DNA of 5,178 nucleotides from DASUMP01 sp036277635. GTDB lineage: Bacteria; Actinomycetota; Acidimicrobiia; IMCC26256; PALSA-610. Position 1 is the first letter of the stretch. Each line of letters begins with the position of its first letter. Of the stretch, positions 5,134 to 5,178 are shown one piece after another. Position numbers and translations under genes: made by a program. Under the pieces are notes generated by a model. It ran no database searches. It was not told the origin of the DNA and saw only the letters and a list, made by a program, of their open reading frames with translations. The stretch spans positions 1 to 5,178 of the forward strand of contig DASUMP010000118.1 of assembly GCA_036277635.1 (NCBI GenBank). Direction: 5' to 3'.

Positions 5134-5178
5134 ATGGCGTTGGAATGGGAATCCGTCGTCGTCGACGCCCATGACCCG
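5134..5178 (+). CDS. Probable VOC/glyoxalase-family protein, N-terminal fragment (3' end outside window)
   Basis: Fifteen codons from ATG 5134 to the window edge read MALEWESVVVDAHDP. This resembles the first strand and turn of actinobacterial VOC (vicinal oxygen chelate, glyoxalase/bleomycin-resistance-like) proteins, which often begin with a short strand ending in VDAxDP before the first helix. The frame is supported by a leaderless-type promoter placed exactly before the ATG and by the lack of any stop up to the edge. With so few residues the family call is pattern recognition, and no metal ligand or substrate can be inferred. Confidence 0.6.
   Translation, partial: MALEWESVVVDAHDP

Noticed and set aside
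3286..5172. 628-residue minus-strand open frame
   Set aside because: It overlaps the RNase Z-like gene in another frame and is antisense to the alpha/beta hydrolase; no domain is recognisable.
1..5178. Defence system, mobile element, CRISPR array or structural RNA gene
   Set aside because: I saw no transposase, integrase, direct-repeat array, tRNA-like cloverleaf or toxin-antitoxin pair. A glycosylase beside a nuclease-like hydrolase suggested a defence island, but the genes are on opposite strands and their families are housekeeping.

Overview
The window is very GC-rich (about 70% or more by eye), with G/C-heavy third codon positions, GTG starts beside ATG starts, tightly packed genes and a coenzyme F420 biosynthesis gene. 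This points to a chromosomal segment of a high-GC actinobacterium. The protein styles remind me of Acidimicrobiia or related environmental lineages, but that placement is an impression, not a measurement. I see no mobile element, CRISPR array, tRNA, rRNA or phage gene.

Layout, left to right. (1) 1-1021, minus strand: the N-terminal 340 codons of a radical-SAM F420-precursor (FO) synthase, CofG or the CofG half of a fused FbiC, running off the left edge. (2) A divergent spacer of about 43 bases, holding a likely leaderless promoter for cofG and a 7-bp inverted repeat. (3) 1065-2324, plus strand: a carbon-nitrogen hydrolase (nitrilase superfamily) with an intact Glu-Lys-Cys triad, followed by what looks like a second, catalytically dead half-copy of the same fold. 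(4) 2324-3382, plus strand, overlapping the previous gene by one base: one reading frame that joins a class I SAM-dependent methyltransferase to a mismatch-specific uracil/thymine-DNA glycosylase (MUG/TDG family). (5) 3363-4190, minus strand: a metallo-beta-lactamase-fold hydrolase of the RNase Z-like group, converging on the fusion gene with a 20-base overlap of coding ends. (6) A 106-base divergent spacer with two good ribosome binding sites and a near-perfect 19-bp dyad. (7) 4297-5091, plus strand: an alpha/beta hydrolase with a complete catalytic triad. (8) A strong hairpin across its stop codon, then a leaderless-type promoter. (9) 5134-5178, plus strand: the first 15 codons of a probable VOC/glyoxalase-family protein running off the right edge.

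The nitrilase and methyltransferase-glycosylase genes are almost certainly co-transcribed and translationally coupled (TGATG overlap). The others are separate units facing in alternating directions. Most of the window is metabolic and housekeeping DNA. The least ordinary items are the methyltransferase-DNA glycosylase fusion, the duplicated and degenerate nitrilase domain, the dyad next to the alpha/beta hydrolase ribosome binding site, and the repeated TAGSCT-N6-ATG leaderless promoter design. I do not see evidence for a defence system or another large undescribed system.
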